Positions 11,901 to 22,088 are shown, numbered from the stretch's first letter. The stretch is 64,000 bases of DNA from Pectinophora gossypiella (GCF_024362695.1 NW_026063267.1:62001-126000); one strand, 5' to 3'. Numbers and translations: made by a program. Notes: generated by a model not told the origin, from the letters alone.

Positions 11901-11996
11901 TGAAAAGTATACTATAACCTGTCCAGGAGTGTGAAGAATAATTGTACCAAGTTTCATTAAAATCCGTCTAGTAGTTTTTGTTTCTATAAGGAACAT

Positions 11997-12049
<53 letters not shown>

Positions 12050-12168
12050 AATTTTACTGATTGCATTTTTGGCATCAGTATCGACCACTTATCACCCCCT
12101 GATAGTTATTTTGAAAAAATATTTAATGTACAGAATTGACCTCTCTACAGATTTATTATAAGTATAGA
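8963..12168 (-). mobile_element. Non-autonomous Helitron, copy B
   Basis: Inverse orientation: CTAGCTTTTGCCCGCG after an A at the left, and AGTATAGA|T at the right. Same domains as copy A, including the captured LINE tail (about 9180-9345) and a CAGA tract of about 48 bases near 12000. At 3206 bp it is the longest copy because its minisatellite is the largest, about 16 units. A TGTACCTAAGC triplication near 10820-10865 and a truncated unit near 9845 show local slippage. Confidence 0.85.
9784..11866 (-). repeat. 134-bp minisatellite array in Helitron B (about 16 units)
   Basis: The landmark CATACAAAAGGATTTTC recurs at about 134-bp steps, with one shortened unit (about 9838 to 9941) and one expanded near 10800. 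Same unit as in the other five Helitrons. Confidence 0.9.
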
Positions 12169-12171
12169 TGT

Positions 12172-12280
12172 GCGTTCTATGCAGCTTAAAACACAATATG
12201 GGACTGAAAAAAATATATTTTTTTTATGAATTTTGCGACAGGAAACTTCACTTGATACCTATCAACTCAAAGAAATACCT
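12172..12280 (-). repeat. Partial right-end segment of the CAGGGTGTTAG family
   Basis: TTCTATGCAGCT...ACACAATATGG...ATGAATTTTGCGACAGGAAA is the diverged, 3'-truncated counterpart of 13705-13800. It begins right at the Helitron B border, so Helitron B landed next to or inside it. Confidence 0.6.
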
Positions 12281-12427
12281 AGTATCTGTTCGTAATGCCT
12301 ACTTATTGGCGCGCGTTGCCCTTGATCCGTGAGGCTATTCACGTCCGAGTATCCATCAAGACAGATCAAACAAGCCCTAACTCGGAGGTCTTGCGTCCCA
12401 GGATCCTTTAATTATGTCTTAGAACCT

Positions 12428-12660
12428 TCTTGGCCTATGTGGTCCAGTGGTTGAGCGATGGGATGCGGAGGGTCCGGGTTCGTATTCCGGTGGGGACATA
12501 TCACAAAAATCTGTTTATAAGGCCTTTGGTTGGGACGTTACAGGCTGATCACCTGATTGTCTGAAAGTAAAATGATCCGTGCTTCGGAAGGTACGTTAAG
12601 TCGTTGCTCCCGTCTATTAGGTACTTATGTAAGCACGTAGCCGTTACATGAATATTGTAC
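12428..12660 (+). repeat. tRNA-derived SINE (lepidopteran type), 3' end missing
   Basis: The head has box A TGGTCCAGTGG and box B GGTTCGTATTCC about 31 bases apart, as in tRNA. A body follows with CAGGCTGATCACCTGATTG, GATCCGTGCTTCGGAAGG and CACGTAGCCGTTACATGA, which I recognise as a lepidopteran SINE body. The usual tail is absent here; a separate tail fragment of this family lies at 51640-51730. Confidence 0.7.
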
Positions 12661-13679
12661 ACAGAACAGGATAGGTTTAATTAGTTCTTTACTGATGATT
12701 TAACAATGAGATTTAAAACACGAATAACTTAGTATGTACTTAGTACCTCGGTACCAACATGTAACAAGAAAAATAAGATCACTCCTCTCGGACAATTTTT
12801 TTCTTTGAACATGCCGACATTACCTACGCGGCGGAGTTGCCGAACTAGCGATAGGTAGATTATCAATTGTTGAACTTGAAAATTGTCTAAACTATCGAAA
12901 GTAGTGATAGTACATTTAGATCGATACTAGCGATAGTACCGATAGGTCTTGCTTTGTAACAATAATGGGTATTGATCTAAAAGATCTATCGATAGGTACC
13001 TACTATTGGTTTTTTTTTTAACTAGGTATCGATAGAATATCGATAGGCAACACTCTGGCGGAGTGTCCGCCCAATTCTAGACGCGATCTCGCTCGATTTT
13101 TGTGTAGCGAGGTTTTGCGTAGGTACTTACATACTAAGTTGGTGGATGGTTGACATAGTAGGTAACTAATTATCTAATCTGTGGTGGTTGTGTTAGTTGG
13201 TTGTTAGTTATTCTAATGACAACAAAGAATACAATTATTTACTGTTTCAACTGTTTTAGGTAGATAATGGCCCCGATTCCTATGAGTAAATGAACGAATA
13301 ACCCGGTCGAATCAAAAAGGTATCTCGCTGGTATGCAAACCGTTTGACGTGTGCTGTCAACTTAATTCTGTCGGTTGTTTTAGATTTCTGCTTAAAATTG
13401 ACGTGTATTCCATAAATTTTATGCCTGTTGATTATCCGTCCATTTAAGAATAAGAATAAAATAAATTTATAATTTACGATAGACAGAGAAAGAAATAGGA
13501 TCGGTTCGTAGTGCCTACTTTGTAGGCCGCGCCGCCGCCGCGCCGCCGCCGCCGGCGTGCGGCGCGGGGCGCGCGGAGCGGGGCGTGCGGAGCGGGGCGC
13601 GCGGCGCGCGGTGCGTGTGGCCGTTGACCCGTTCGAGCAGCTGTTGTCTCCATTACATCGAAAATTTTCGATAATTTGT
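12661..13679. other. Non-coding stretch with TATCGATA cluster and GC-rich island
   Basis: There is no gene. It holds many CGATAG/CTATCG words (12840-13050), an AT-rich part, and a strikingly GC-rich island at about 13520-13625 made of GCCGCC, GGCGCG and GGAGCGGGGC repeats. The island follows a GAGAAAGAAATAG...GTTCGTAG segment shared with 8790 and 12283. Confidence 0.5.
12987..13045. promoter_or_regulatory. Three TATCGATA palindromes (DRE-like)
   Basis: Perfect TATCGATA occurs at 12987-12994, 13027-13034 and 13038-13045, with looser CGATAG words upstream. TATCGATA is the DREF recognition element of housekeeping and replication promoters in Drosophila. No gene start follows, so function here is only a possibility; it could be the remains of a promoter carried by a transposon. 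Confidence 0.35.
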
Positions 13680-13866
13680 CATTATTGTTTTTTTTATTGA
13701 AATTTGGGTTCTATGCAGCTAAAAGCACAATATGGAATTGAAAATAATTAAAAACAAAACTCAAAATTTCATGAATTTTGCGACGGAAAATTCCACTAGA
13801 TATTAACTCAGAATCATGGTCTGAATCATCCCTCTCAGTATTCGTTACGATGTCACTAACACCCAG
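13680..13866 (-). repeat. Right-end segment of the CAGGGTGTTAG family
   Basis: On the minus strand it starts CTGGGTGTTAGTGACATCG, then AATACTGAGAGGGATGATTC, and ends near a CACAATATGG-type word and TTCTATGCAGCT. The terminal ~24 bases match the left end at 7981; the rest does not. Confidence 0.65.
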
Positions 13867-14006
13867 TATAAGCTTATTAGGCGAAGACCTAAATTTTAAT
13901 ATAAATAGGTATACGAATTTTAACAAACATGTACTTCAATATTTCAACAAAAAAGGAATGACCCCGGCAATCAGTGATATAGCGACATGTAGGGACACAC
14001 AGTGTA
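13867..14006 (+). pseudogene. Errantivirus-like env, second fragment
   Basis: The open frame directly after the TA at 13867 encodes about 46 residues around DLNFNINRY, resembling the first ectodomain part of gypsy-group env proteins. It is in step with the fragment ending at 7980 once the 7981-13866 insert and one TA are discounted. It is cut at 14006 by Helitron C. Confidence 0.5.
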
Positions 14007-14125
14007 TCTATACTTATAATAAATCTGTAGAGAGGTCAATTCTGTACATTAAATATTTTTTCAAAATAACTATCAGGGGGTGATAAGTGATCGATACTGA
14101 TGCCAAAAATGCAATCAGTAAAATT

Positions 14126-14186
<61 letters not shown>

Positions 14187-16016
14187 ATGTTCCTTATAGA
14201 AACAAAAACTACTGGACGGATTTTAATGAAACTTGGTACAATTATTCTTCACACTCCTGGACAGGTTATAGTATACTTTTCATCACGCTACAATCAATAG
14301 GAGCAGAGTAGTGAAGGGAAATCCTTTTGTATGAAAAATCTAAACCGCTCAAGTTAGACGTTTGAAATTTGGCATGCAGGTACCTTAGATACCGTAGAGG
14401 TGCACTAAGAAAGGAATTCCCGAAATTCCCACGGGAACGGGAATTAGCGGGAAAATCCTTTTGTATGAAAAATCTAAACCACTCAAGTTAGACTTTTGAA
14501 ATTTGTCATGCAGATACCTTAGATAACGTAGAGGTGCACTAAGAAAGGAATTCCCGAAATTCCCACGGGAACGGGAATTAGCGGGAAAATCCTTTTGTAT
14601 GAAAAATCTAAACCACTCAAGTTAGACGTTTGAAATTTGGCATGCAGATACCTTAGGTACCGTAGAGGTGCACTAAGAAAGGAATTCCCGAAATTCCCAC
14701 GAGAACGGGAATTAGCGGGAAAATCCTTTTGTATGAAAAATCTAAACCACTCAAGTTAGACGTTTGAAATTTGGCATGCAGGTACCATAGGTACCGTAAA
14801 GGTGCACTAAGAAAGGAATTCCCAAAATTCTCACGGGAACGGGAATTAGCGGGAAAATCCTTTTGTATGAAAAATCTAAACCACTCAAGTTAGACGTTTG
14901 AAATTTGGCATGCAGATACCTTAGGTACCGTAGAGGTGCACTAAGAAAGGAAATCCCGAAATTCCCACGAGAACGGGAATTAGCGGGAAAATCCTTTTGT
15001 ACGAAAAATCTAAACCACTCAAGTTAGACGTTTGAAATTTGTTATGCAGGTACCTTAGGTACCGTGGAGGTGCACTAAGAAAGGAATTCCCGAAATTCCC
15101 ACGGGAATGGGAATTAGCGGGAAAATCCTTTTGTATGAAAAATCTAAACCACTCAAGTTAGACGTTTGAAATTTGTCATGCAGGTACCTTAGGTACCGTG
15201 GAGGTGCACTAAGAAAGGAATTCCCGAAATTCCTATGGGAATGGGAATTAACGGGAAAATCCTTTTGTATGAAAAATCTAAACCATTCAAGTTAGACGTT
15301 TGAAATTTGGCATGCAGGTACTTTAGTAAACTTAAAGCTTAGTTGCAACAGGATATTACAAAATTCCCACGGGAACGGTAGTTAGCGGGAAAAAACATTT
15401 GTATGAAAAAATCAAATCTAAATAAAAGGAGAAACTGATTGACTCAGTGACTGACATATCAACGCATAGCCTGAACGGCTAAACGTAAGCATTTGAAATT
15501 TGGAAGGGACATAGCTTAGGTACCGTAGAGGTGCACTAAGAAAGGAATTCCCGGAATTCCCACGGGAACAGAAATTAGCGGGAAAATCCTTTTGTATGAA
15601 AAATCTAAACCGCTTAAGATAGATGTTTTCAATTCAATTCAATTAAATTATTTATTGCATTCCATGTAGTACAATGGGGTGTTACATAGGCATAGGAACT
15701 AAAACATGGACCCTGTAGGGCACAGCAACGTTGAAGGGAAGAGAGGAAGTGTGTATTAAAATTAAAACTCAATGAACAATCAATTAAAAAAAAATCTATT
15801 CAATCAATTGATTTAATCTAGCATGCATGCATACCTTAGTAAATATAAAGTTTATTTTTGGCTGTATTTTGAAAAATGGGAGTTATTGGGAAAAAAATTG
15901 TATGAAAAAATCTAAACTGCATAAGGTAGATGCTTGAAATTTGATATGCACCACACACACAAAGATCTCTCTCTTATATAACACACCACGCGGACGAAGT
16001 CGCGGGCAAAAGCTAG
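14007..16016 (+). mobile_element. Non-autonomous Helitron, copy C (inside env)
   Basis: Starts TCTATACTTATAATAAATC after A and ends GCGGGCAAAAGCTAG before T. At 2010 bp it is the shortest copy: about eight 134-bp units, and one divergent block is missing before the captured LINE tail (about 15630-15795). The CTGT tract (about 14129-14186) is one of the longest. It interrupts the env remnant. Confidence 0.85.
14315..15320 (+). repeat. 134-bp minisatellite array in Helitron C (about 8 units)
   Basis: Same unit and landmarks as the other Helitrons. Several units carry CCGTGGAGG and CGGGAATGGG variants not common in copies A and D. Confidence 0.9.
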
Positions 16017-16248
16017 TTATTCCTAAAATCGGAGTCAGCATTTCTGTGCGGGCGCAACGGCGCCAACCAGTTGTTTGGTAAGATACTTTTGGAAGGGGTA
16101 AAAGGCATGAAACTTGAACTTAGCTACCGAGAAACAATGGCGCTGCAGATATAAATTGACCATAATTCGCTTACAAAAAGATTTTTTTTTTGTTTTTTTT
16201 TTATGTTTCGGATTCTGAAAAAGATCCTCTTTAAAATGATAATACAAT
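16017..16248. other. Unassigned sequence between Helitron C and env
   Basis: It contains a GC-rich word GCGGGCGCAACGGCGCCAAC near 16056 and poly-T runs near 16183-16200. It does not resemble env and is probably another insertion fragment. No family was recognised. Confidence 0.3.
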
Positions 16249-17899
16249 ATGATACATAATTATTTATGTAGACTTAGTTATCCAGCAACAAATCTTGAGT
16301 CGATTTTAGCTCCCACTGTATTTTATCACATTTTTAGCCAGGACAAACATGGCCGTAAAAAAAGAACCCCGGGACAGAATCTGATAGAACTTTGCCAGAA
16401 TCATAGGGAAAGCATAAGCTTTCATTACATATAAGTCTCATCAGTGGAGGTTCTTGGACCAGATTCGCCCATTCTCCTTTAGACAACTTGTCCCTATAAA
16501 ACGCTACAAGCGCGGAATTCTGAATCCTATGGGCTCATTGATTAAAGTAATAACAGGAAATTTGGATAATGACGATGCTATTAAATACGACAAATTGATT
16601 AACGAATTACAATCACGCCAGGAAACTGTCTCTAGAAAAGTAACATTAATCACTGAAATGATGGAGTCTTTCGTAAACAATACAAACGCTACCAGAAACA
16701 ATTTCATCCAGTTAGACAAAGCAATACGAGAACTTCGGATTAAATTAAATGAGACAAAAACATCATTACACCACGATAAGATTATACAAGTGTATAACCT
16801 ATTCTTACATAACTTCCAGATGTTATACATTAGGCTGGATGAGATCGAGACGGCAGTGTCTTTTAGTAAATTAGGAACTTTACACCAATCCGTTATAGAT
16901 TCAGATGAACTATTAGCTACGCTTAAGAAAGCAGAGAAAACTGTTAAATTTGTATACCCTGTAGATTTAAATAATTTGGTTAAGTTAGAGCAGTCAATAG
17001 AGATGAAAGCTTACGTAAAGGAAAGTCAGATAACATTTATTTTGGAGATACCCTTGATAAGAAATGATAATTATGTGTATTACAAAATTTTCCCTTTACC
17101 TATTTTGAATAATTTTAATGAAGCAACCCTTATAGTCCCAAAGTATCCCTATATCCTAATGAAGGGGTTGAAAGCAAGGCCGTGGCGTGAACCATGCAAA
17201 GAGCTGGAAGAAAATTACTACATTTGTGAAGAATCAAGAATACCTGACCTGGAAGATGAATGCATTGTGAACCTTATACAGTTTACCGGAAACACCACAC
17301 AATGTCATCCTATCGTGGTAAAAATTGAAAAGGTGAAATTAATACCACTCCAACCAGACAATTGGATACTGTATTCAAAAGAAAATTCATTAGTTACCCA
17401 AGTCTGTGAAAAAGAAGTATCCAGACATCACGTTCAAGGAACTTATATACTGACCATAGACGACAACTGCGATGTGAAAATTAATGAAATAATCATAAAA
17501 CCACGACAAGTAGAGTATCACCAGATGCACCCTCTACCAGTTATTCACATACCTGAGTTTACAACTACGTCACCGAAAAAGGAAAGCCGAGCCCTGAACT
17601 TAGAAGATATGGACCTAACTAATTTACAGATACTTTCAGCTATCCTGAAACGTGAAAATGAAGTGGAAAGCAAAGAAAAAGTGAGTGCAGTAAATGTGGA
17701 AAACATCAGTGTTGGAACTCTTATGCTCTATGTAATCTTACTTATAATCATTTGTATTGTACTTTATTATTTTAGAAATAAGATCTGTTTTAGGCTGCTT
17801 CGAAATCATCAGTCGAAAAACTCCCCTGATAATTTCGAGCTTAAGGAGGGAGGAGTTATACCTACCAAAGGCGCTGACATTGTAGTAATGCGAGCCTAG
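16249..17899 (+). pseudogene. Errantivirus-like env (F-type fusion glycoprotein), frameshifted at its 5' part
   Basis: The main frame runs 16418-17899 (481 codons from a TTG at 16454; no ATG). A stretch in another frame (16249-16434, LIELCQNH) looks like the preceding env segment, so there is at least one frameshift near 16420-16440. The main part has a furin-like RYKR (16502-16513) directly followed by the hydrophobic glycine-rich start of a fusion subunit, a long coiled-coil-like region, cysteines in the stem and one C-terminal membrane span (about residues 424-446). The family is the baculovirus-F-like env of insect gypsy errantiviruses, which mediates membrane fusion. The gene is in at least three pieces, lacks a start and is not functional. 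Confidence 0.7.
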
Positions 17900-18112
17900 C
17901 GCCCACGCACATCCGTCGCGCCACCCGATGACAAGGCGTAGACATAAACATCCTCAATTCCTGGTCTGTACTGTTAGCAGTAATCCGATATACATTGTAA
18001 GTTAGAAGTAAGATAGTAATAAGCTTTGTTTTAAAAATTAGTCTCATGTAGAGCTCCAAGCTAATAAAACGTCTAATTAAATTTATTTTGTCTTTTTAAA
18101 AAAGTAATTTAC
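17854..18112 (+). repeat. Probable 3' LTR of the errantivirus-like provirus
   Basis: A purine tract AAGGAGGGAGG (17843-17853) is directly followed by AGTTA, the usual LTR start in gypsy-group errantiviruses, where env commonly ends inside the LTR as here. An AATAAA lies at about 18063. The end near GTAATTTAC (about 18112) is approximate. No 5' LTR is present for comparison. Confidence 0.45.
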
Positions 18113-18129
18113 CAAAGTCCAATTTTGAC

Positions 18130-18343
18130 TATCTAGATATCAACATCGTATCACGCACGCGTAACGTAGCCGCGCGTAGGTTTAGCGTCTGTGTGCCGCG
18201 TTGTTCGATTTACATTGCGGCACAGTAAAAATTCAAAATTTTAATTAAACATTTGCGACAAGAAAAACACCCACCATCGTTTTTAGTACAATGAAATAGG
18301 CGTTCCATTTTTTTTTTTTCGTTACGATGTCACTAACACCCTG
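18130..18343 (-). repeat. Left-end segment of the CAGGGTGTTAG family, copy 2 (inverted)
   Basis: Inverted near-copy of 7981-8195. The outer end CACCCTG is followed by TA at 18344. No partner end is seen to the left, so it may be a truncated insertion just outside the provirus LTR. Confidence 0.8.
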
Positions 18344-18499
18344 TATGCTCAATAACTGTTTTATATGTATTATTACAATTAAATTAATTTTTACCACAGT
18401 TCATAGCGTGACTAGAACAACTCACTTGCGATAACTTATTATAACAATAATCAGCATATACTTTAATTTGGCCCGAGTCGCGATCTTTCCATTTGATTT

Positions 18500-18891
18500 T
18501 ACTAAATCGATTACATTTTGTTTTTCAATAATATTTTTTCACCTGTCTCAACATCTATATTAAGCTCTACAAATATTGGATAATGGTCCGACCAGCTGAC
18601 GTCATTATTAACCCATATACTACTAATAGTCTGTGATCCAGCATTCGTCGTTACTAAATGATCCAGCCATCGATTGGCTCCATTTTGTTCACTCGTATAG
18701 GTAAAAGTGTCTGATTCTGTACCCAACACACTCATATTCGCGCAATCCCACTGCATTTCTGAACAGAATCTTAATAATTCCGTTCCAAAAGTGCTCATTG
18801 GATGCGCATTAAAATCGCCTATAATGTAACATAATTCACTATTGAGTTCGTCGATAATTGCACTTATACATGAAAGACAGTTAGTAAACTC
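18500..18891 (-). pseudogene. LINE endonuclease domain, C-terminal half (split by insertion)
   Basis: On the minus strand the frame from 18891 leftwards encodes the second half of an APE-type endonuclease: CYIIGDFNAHP, then SWSDHYPIFVEL with the catalytic SDH. It ends at a stop at 18511. The upstream half of the same domain is at 33510-34112. Both meet at the 8-base duplication GTAAACTC and are in the same frame there. This is the host LINE of the 18892-33509 nest. Confidence 0.8.
18884..18891. repeat. Target site duplication, left copy (GTAAACTC)
   Basis: GTAAACTC at 18884-18891 recurs at 33510-33517, directly bordering the inserted CR1-like LINE. Confidence 0.8.
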
Positions 18892-19121
18892 AATTTTTTT
18901 TTTTTGCGGGTAGGTGTCAGATAAAGTAAACGTATTTTGGTTGCTCTAATTTAATTTATTTAAAATAATTAGTAAAACACTAGTAAACATAGCAAATACA
19001 ATGTTAGTGTAAACAACTAATGTTCACCTACCAGTAGCTTACATTTTCATCATTTCCGAACACTATTTTGTTTTTCCATCATCATCACAAGCACATCACT
19101 TCACGAATTATCACAACCAAC

Positions 19122-19890
19122 ATGGATTCAGTGCAGACAACTATGGAATCACTAGCGCAGATGTTTAATGCTCGGATGGCTGCCTTTGAGGACGAACTGG
19201 GAAGGACTACTCCGCGCACCAGCACTGTTGCATCGCTCACAGCAGAGTTCCAGGCCTTTCGAGCATTTGTCGTTACTTCTCTGTCTGCTTTGCAAAAGCA
19301 GGTTGAGTGTCTGACGGCAGAGTGTGACAACTTGGAGATGAGAACCAGGAGGAAAATGCTTCTTCTTCATGGTGTGCCTGAGGTCAAGGATGAAGATACT
19401 CCTGCGGTGGTTTTGCGGATGGTAAGCAAACACCTTGCTTTGTCTCTGCAGCCGAATGACCTCAGTCGGGCTATTAGGATGGGTCGCATGCAGACTAGTA
19501 AGCCACGGCCAATACTAATTAAGTTCAGCAGACATGACATTCGTGCTGGGGCTTGGCAGGCAAAGACTAAACTTAAGGGCTCTGGCATCACGTTGTCCGA
19601 ATTCCTCACGAAGCGGCGGCACTGTTTGTTGCGGCCCGTAAAAGGTTTGGGGTGACGAAGTGCTGGACACGCGAGGGTCACGTTATCGTCTCTGGACCAG
19701 ACGGCATGCGACACCGAGTATCATCACTCCATGTTTTGAATACAATCCCCGGTTTGTCTCGTGTCGAGTGTGCTGGTGGCAATGTCTCCTCGTGCTCGGA
19801 GGATAATGGGGAGCCAGTCGACGTGGTGGCCACCGCGCCCCCTGCTGTGAAGGGGAAGCGTGCTGCAACTGCAAAGAAGCCAAATAAGTG
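19122..19890 (+). pseudogene. CR1-like LINE ORF1 (RNA-binding protein), one frameshift
   Basis: ATG at 19122 begins a protein with an N-terminal coiled-coil-like segment (MDSVQTTMESLAQMF, ... LQKQVECLTAECDNLEMR) followed by an RRM-like ORF1 domain (KMLLLHGVPE, RAIRMGRM, RPILIKF). The frame ends at 19655, but the conserved C-terminal part (RFGVTKCWTREGHVIV, then GPDG) continues in another frame to a TGA-free end at 19891. A one-base change near 19619-19622 therefore breaks it. ORF1 proteins of LINEs bind element RNA and form the RNP. The C-terminus is basic (KGKRAATAKK). Confidence 0.7.
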
Positions 19891-20425
19891 AGGTTATAAA
19901 CTGTTTCATTTTCGTTGTATGTAGTGTAGTTTAATAGTATAGTTATTATACATATATATTTCTTACCTATTTGTTTCCTGCAGTCTTATGAGGGTGGCTG
20001 TATCTTTCTTTCCTTTTTGTTTTGGTTGTAAAAGTATTTTTTTTCACTGCTTCCCTCTTTTCACTTCAATTCACATTTTAAATATTTTTTTTTCCTGGCT
20101 GTCAGTTTTGATTTATAAATGTGTTTTTCTAACACGATAATTACGCACTGCGGGAGGCATATAGTATATCTTCCGTATATTTTCCTGTTTTTCCAACTAT
20201 TGCTATCTCTTTCTATGCTTTCGATTTAATATTATTCCTTGCAACTTATTCATCTTTTTCGCTAGGCATTTGTTTTTTTTTTTTTTTCGTTTTTGTTGTT
20301 TTGTATGATTTTGCGTTTTGATGTTGCTTGTTTTGTAAAACTGTAACATAGTTATTTGATTACTTTGTTTGTGTGCTGTCTGCTAAGTGTTATCGTTTAC
20401 ACTTTGTTATTTTTTATTATTTATT

Positions 20426-21036
20426 TGTCGTAGCAGTGGTGGGTGTCGTCGTAACATCATCATAATGGAGGGTGGGCGTTAGAAGACAATAATGGCCGTC
20501 ATTAGTATCACAATCATTTTATTTACTTCCACATAGTTTTTGTATCACGATTAAATAAAGTCACAGCATAAGGTACACACTCACGGCAACGTCACGGTAT
20601 TCGTAACGGTTACACAGTCTCTCGTTATCTAGCGCGCATAAGGACGTTAGCGCGAAGGGGCCCTCCACCACCCATGGTTCCAACATTCGGACCGAATCAT
20701 CGGGACATGTGAACGTACTTGCTAGGTGCTCTTTTCCGATCACACTTTCTTGACGTCCCTACAAGTTATAGGTGAGCGACTATAGCACTCCACGTTCCGA
20801 TCGTAATTATTCGACACGTCCGCTCAAGACGATGGTTCGCGGTAGACTGCCCGACTAGAACGGCAGTGCACGTCCGCTCGACACGACGACTCTGTAGTGA
20901 CTCCTCGACTTCACTCAGCTCTGGCCGTACGCCACCTTTCGTCGGAGCGTTGCAACTTCATGACGGAAGTGATGTAACTTCATTTTATTTTCCGATTTGA
21001 TCAATTTCTCTTCTTAATTCATAACTAACTCCGACA
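20426..21036 (-). repeat. LTR of the non-coding element (3' LTR if read on minus)
   Basis: 611 bp, TG...CA ends, preceded by TATT. Matches 24002-24611 almost base for base after position ~20451. Confidence 0.85.
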
Positions 21037-21124
21037 CGGCCATCCTGCGTGACACACGTCCTCGTGTGTTAATCTGAAACAATATACCACAGCACAGTAT
21101 CCAAGTTCGCTCGGTCATTCCTGA

Positions 21125-21372
21125 CCTAACATGAGACTCTATATAGGACTCTGCATGAGCTCTACTTGTGACTCTACACGAGCTCTACTTGTGACTCTAC
21201 ACAAGCTCTACTTGTGACTCTACACGAGCTCTACTTGTGACTCTATACGAGCTCTACTTGTGACTCTACACGAGCTCTACTTGTGACTCTACACGAGCTC
21301 TACTTGTGACTCTACATGAGCTCTACTTGTGACTCTACATGAGCTCTACTTGTGACTCTACATGAGCTCACA
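21125..21372. repeat. 23-bp tandem repeat (GAGCTCTACTTGTGACTCTACA)
   Basis: About ten head-to-tail units differing mostly by CACGAG versus CATGAG. Each unit carries the palindrome GAGCTC. Lies next to the LTR. Confidence 0.85.
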
Positions 21373-21482
21373 TTACATCATGATAAATCAACTACTCCGA
21401 CACGGTACACGGACCATTGACCAGTATTCACACACTATAATCAACCAAACTTGAAAATCCAATTACTCTTTACACGTCTGTC

Positions 21483-22045
21483 GTTACTATCACCTAAACG
21501 AGCGATAGTAACTCATGCCACTCTACTGAGCGACGATATCTCAAAACCAGGCGTCACTACCACCTAAATCGAGCGGTAGCAACTCATGCCACTCTACTGA
21601 GTGACGATATCTCACAACCAGGCGTCACTACCACCTAAATCGAGCGGTAGCAACTCATGCCACTTACACCAAGTGACGATATCTCACAACCAGGCGTCAC
21701 TACCACCTAAATCGAGCGGTAGCAACTCATGCCACTTACACCAAGTGACGATATCTCAACACAGTCGTTACTGCCACCTAAATCGAGCGACAGCAACTCA
21801 TGCCACTTACACCAAGTGACGATATCTCAACACAGTCGTTGCTGCCACCTAAATCGAGCGACAGCAACTCATGCCACTTACACCAAGTGACGATATCCCA
21901 ACACAGTCGTCACTGCCACCTATATCGAGCGACAGCAACTCATGCCACTTACACCAAGTGACGATATCTCAACACAGTCGTCACTGCCACCTAAATCGAG
22001 CGACAGCAACTCATGCCACTTACACCAAGTGACGATATCTCAACA
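21483..22045 (-). repeat. Eight-unit ~72-bp tandem array with covarying hairpins
   Basis: Each unit has two inverted repeats. Stem 1 arms on the plus strand: unit 1 GTTACTATC/GATAGTAAC; units 2-4 GTCACTACC/GGTAGCAAC; unit 5 GTTACTGCC/GACAGCAAC; unit 6 GTTGCTGCC/GACAGCAAC; units 7-8 GTCACTGCC/GACAGCAAC, around an ACCTAAATCGAGC loop. Stem 2 arms: CACTC/GAGCG in unit 1, CACTC/GAGTG in unit 2, CACTT/AAGTG afterwards. All apparent plus-strand mismatches are C-A, which become G-U pairs on the minus strand. As minus-strand RNA every unit keeps nine pairs in stem 1 and five in stem 2. Confidence 0.8.
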
Positions 22046-22088
22046 CAGCTAGCACACAAACTTTACATTTTAGTTGGTAGAATAGTGG

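Larger units (their letters stand above)
7981..13866. mobile_element. Composite DNA element with CAGGGTGTTAG inverted ends and TA target duplication, containing Helitron B
   Basis: The left end reads TA|CAGGGTGTTAGTGACATCG and the right end is its inverse (13843-13866, CTGGGTGTTAG... on the minus strand) followed by TA. The ends share about 24 bases. The sequence on either side is errantivirus env, in matching frame once the insert and one TA are discounted, which supports these as the true borders. TA duplication is typical of the Tc1/mariner superfamily, but no transposase is seen. The body holds partial second copies of the same family's end (12172-12280) and internal segment, a SINE and Helitron B, so it grew by later insertions. 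Confidence 0.6.

Noticed and set aside
16249..17899. Domesticated env as a host gene
   Set aside because: Frameshift, no start codon and multiple insertions; pol and LTR remnants surround it as in a decayed provirus.
7979..18345. A single 10.4-kb transposon bounded by the two 213-bp inverted segments
   Set aside because: The env frame resumes at the nearer right end (13867) with matching TA, so the true partner of the 7981 end is 13866, not 18343.
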